Below are positions 13,340-14,125 of a DNA stretch of 14,125 bases, in pieces (within the stretch, counting starts at the first letter, position 1; each line of letters starts with the position of its first letter). The stretch is from Spirochaetes bacterium ADurb.Bin110 (GTDB lineage Bacteria > Spirochaetota > Spirochaetia > Treponematales > Rectinemataceae), in contig MWDY01000165.1 in NCBI GenBank assembly GCA_002070755.1, forward strand, positions 1 through 14,125, given 5' to 3'. The translations under genes were made by a program, and so were the position numbers. The notes beneath the pieces are model-generated. The model was not told the DNA's origin. It made no database searches and was given only the letters and a program-made list of their open reading frames with translations.

Positions 13340-14111
13340 CTACGAACGCCCAGATGCCTGCGCGAGAATCCTGCTCGCCGCCGGATAGTCCAGAAAGAGG
13401 GTGCAATCGGGGTGTTCTCTCAGGATCGAACAGGGGGCGGAGGGTGATATTTCCGCGCTGAGGGCCATGTGCACCGCGTCGCGCTTGTGTGCGTCCGGCA
13501 CCGTGCACACGATTTTCGACGATTTAAGGATGTGCTGAATGCTCATTGAGATGGCGCGCGAGGGAACCTCAGCAAGCCCTGAAAACCAGCCCTCCCCGAC
13601 CTGCTAACGCCGGCAGGTTTCGTCGAGCTCGACGACGATATACGGCTCGTTGGTCTCGAAGTCGGCGGGAGGATCGTTGAAGGCCAGGTGGCCATTTTCT
13701 CCGATGCCGATAAAGGCGATATCGATGGGCCGGCGGCTGATTAGTTCGTTGAAGCGCTCGATCTCCTCGTAGAGCGGTTCGGCGTCGCCGTTGACGTAGG
13801 TGAAGGAGCCCAGCCCCTCAATCTTATTCTCGAATCGCTCTTTGAGGTAACGGCCAAAGCTCGCGGGGTGGGTAATGGGCAGCCCTACGTACTCCTCGAG
13901 GTGAAAGACGTGTACCTTCGACCACTGAATGTCCCGCTCCGCGATGAGGTGCTAGAGCATCGTGAACTGGCTCGCCCCTGTGGCGAGAATGATGTGTGCC
14001 TCACCGCGTGTAATCCGGCACAGGTAGTGACCCCCCTCGGCACTTTTTAGTGATGATATGAGAGCGCTGCACCTGAAGCGCCGGGTGAAGTATGATTACT
14101 TCAATCTTGAA
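13340..14111 (-). pseudogene. nagB: Glucosamine-6-phosphate deaminase-like gene, inactivated
   Basis: Homologue of NagB-type glucosamine-6-phosphate deaminase/isomerase, which converts GlcN6P to fructose-6-phosphate and ammonia. One minus-strand frame from about 14009 to 13340 carries the family order: [62 protein letters not shown] (the signature), [31 protein letters not shown] and the C-terminal [12 protein letters not shown]. Two in-frame TAG codons interrupt it: 13952-13954, where Glu is expected (TML-E-HL), and 13604-13606, where Gln is expected (CRR-Q-QVGEGW). Upstream of about 14010 the family start appears in another frame (KIEVIIL at about 14108), with no ATG, so a frameshift and start loss are added. 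The visible N-terminus is already degraded. Gene death is far more likely than recoding, because TAG ends other genes here. Confidence 0.88.
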
Positions 14112-14118
14112 TAGCGTT

Positions 14119-14125
14119 AAGGAGG
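14119..14125 (+). promoter_or_regulatory. Shine-Dalgarno of a plus-strand gene beyond the edge
   Basis: The window ends in GTTAAGGAGG, a consensus plus-strand ribosome binding site. A start codon would lie just past position 14125. A TATGAT at 14091-14096 could be its -10. The gene would be divergent from the nagB remnant. Confidence 0.45.

Noticed and set aside
13340..14111. Stop-codon (TAG) recoding in the nagB-like gene
   Set aside because: TAG serves as the normal stop of the ribonuclease and acetyltransferase genes here, the nagB start is also destroyed, and neighbouring genes are broken as well.

Overview
The window looks like a bacterial chromosome segment. A spirochaete of the Treponema/Spirochaeta group is my best guess, with moderate confidence. 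The reasons are a sugar-ABC operon without its own ATPase, a GPH-type sugar symporter, a large spirochaete-style lipoprotein, and an rplM-rpsI pair next to an RNB-domain ribonuclease. No ribosomal RNA is present to settle the taxonomy.

Left part (1 to about 9350): an ordinary, moderately A+T-rich gene block. rplM and a partial rpsI run on the minus strand from a good sigma70-type promoter. Next come a small two-helix membrane protein (minus) and, divergently, an RNB-family ribonuclease (plus). A minus-strand operon follows: solute-binding protein, then MalF-type and MalG-type permeases. It has a strong promoter, a LacI-type operator at the start point, and a terminator-like hairpin between the binding protein and the permeases. 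A GPH/MFS sugar symporter and a GNAT-type acetyltransferase read on the plus strand. Both the ribonuclease and the symporter lack a Shine-Dalgarno sequence and have -35/-10 hexamers placed so that transcription would begin at the start codon. They are therefore candidates for leaderless mRNAs, in contrast to the other genes here, most of which have clear Shine-Dalgarno sequences.

Boundary (9354-9615): the 3' half of a tRNA-like sequence (T-arm and 3' acceptor strand) with no 5' half, followed by A+T-rich DNA with a perfect inverted repeat. This resembles an old integration junction.

Right part (about 9600 to 14125): an accessory and decaying region, visibly richer in G+C from about 10540 on. 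It holds a DNase I-fold phosphoesterase with an odd N-terminus, a truncated purine nucleoside phosphorylase, and an intact 566-residue lipoprotein with its own promoter, LacI-like operator and terminator. Beyond it lie the 3' end of an alpha/beta hydrolase gene, an unassigned coding scrap, a 15-codon ORF with a perfect Shine-Dalgarno, and a nagB-like gene carrying two in-frame amber stops plus a disrupted start. The last bases carry a plus-strand Shine-Dalgarno for a gene beyond the edge.

Working together: the left part takes up sugar (ABC and GPH systems), probably under a LacI-family repressor. The lipoprotein's similar operator hints that it may belong to the same carbohydrate response. 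The PNP and NagB remnants are debris of sugar and nucleoside catabolism that is no longer functional at this locus. I did not find a convincing new multi-gene system. The most notable points are the leaderless promoters, the paired operators, and the gene graveyard next to the tRNA fragment.
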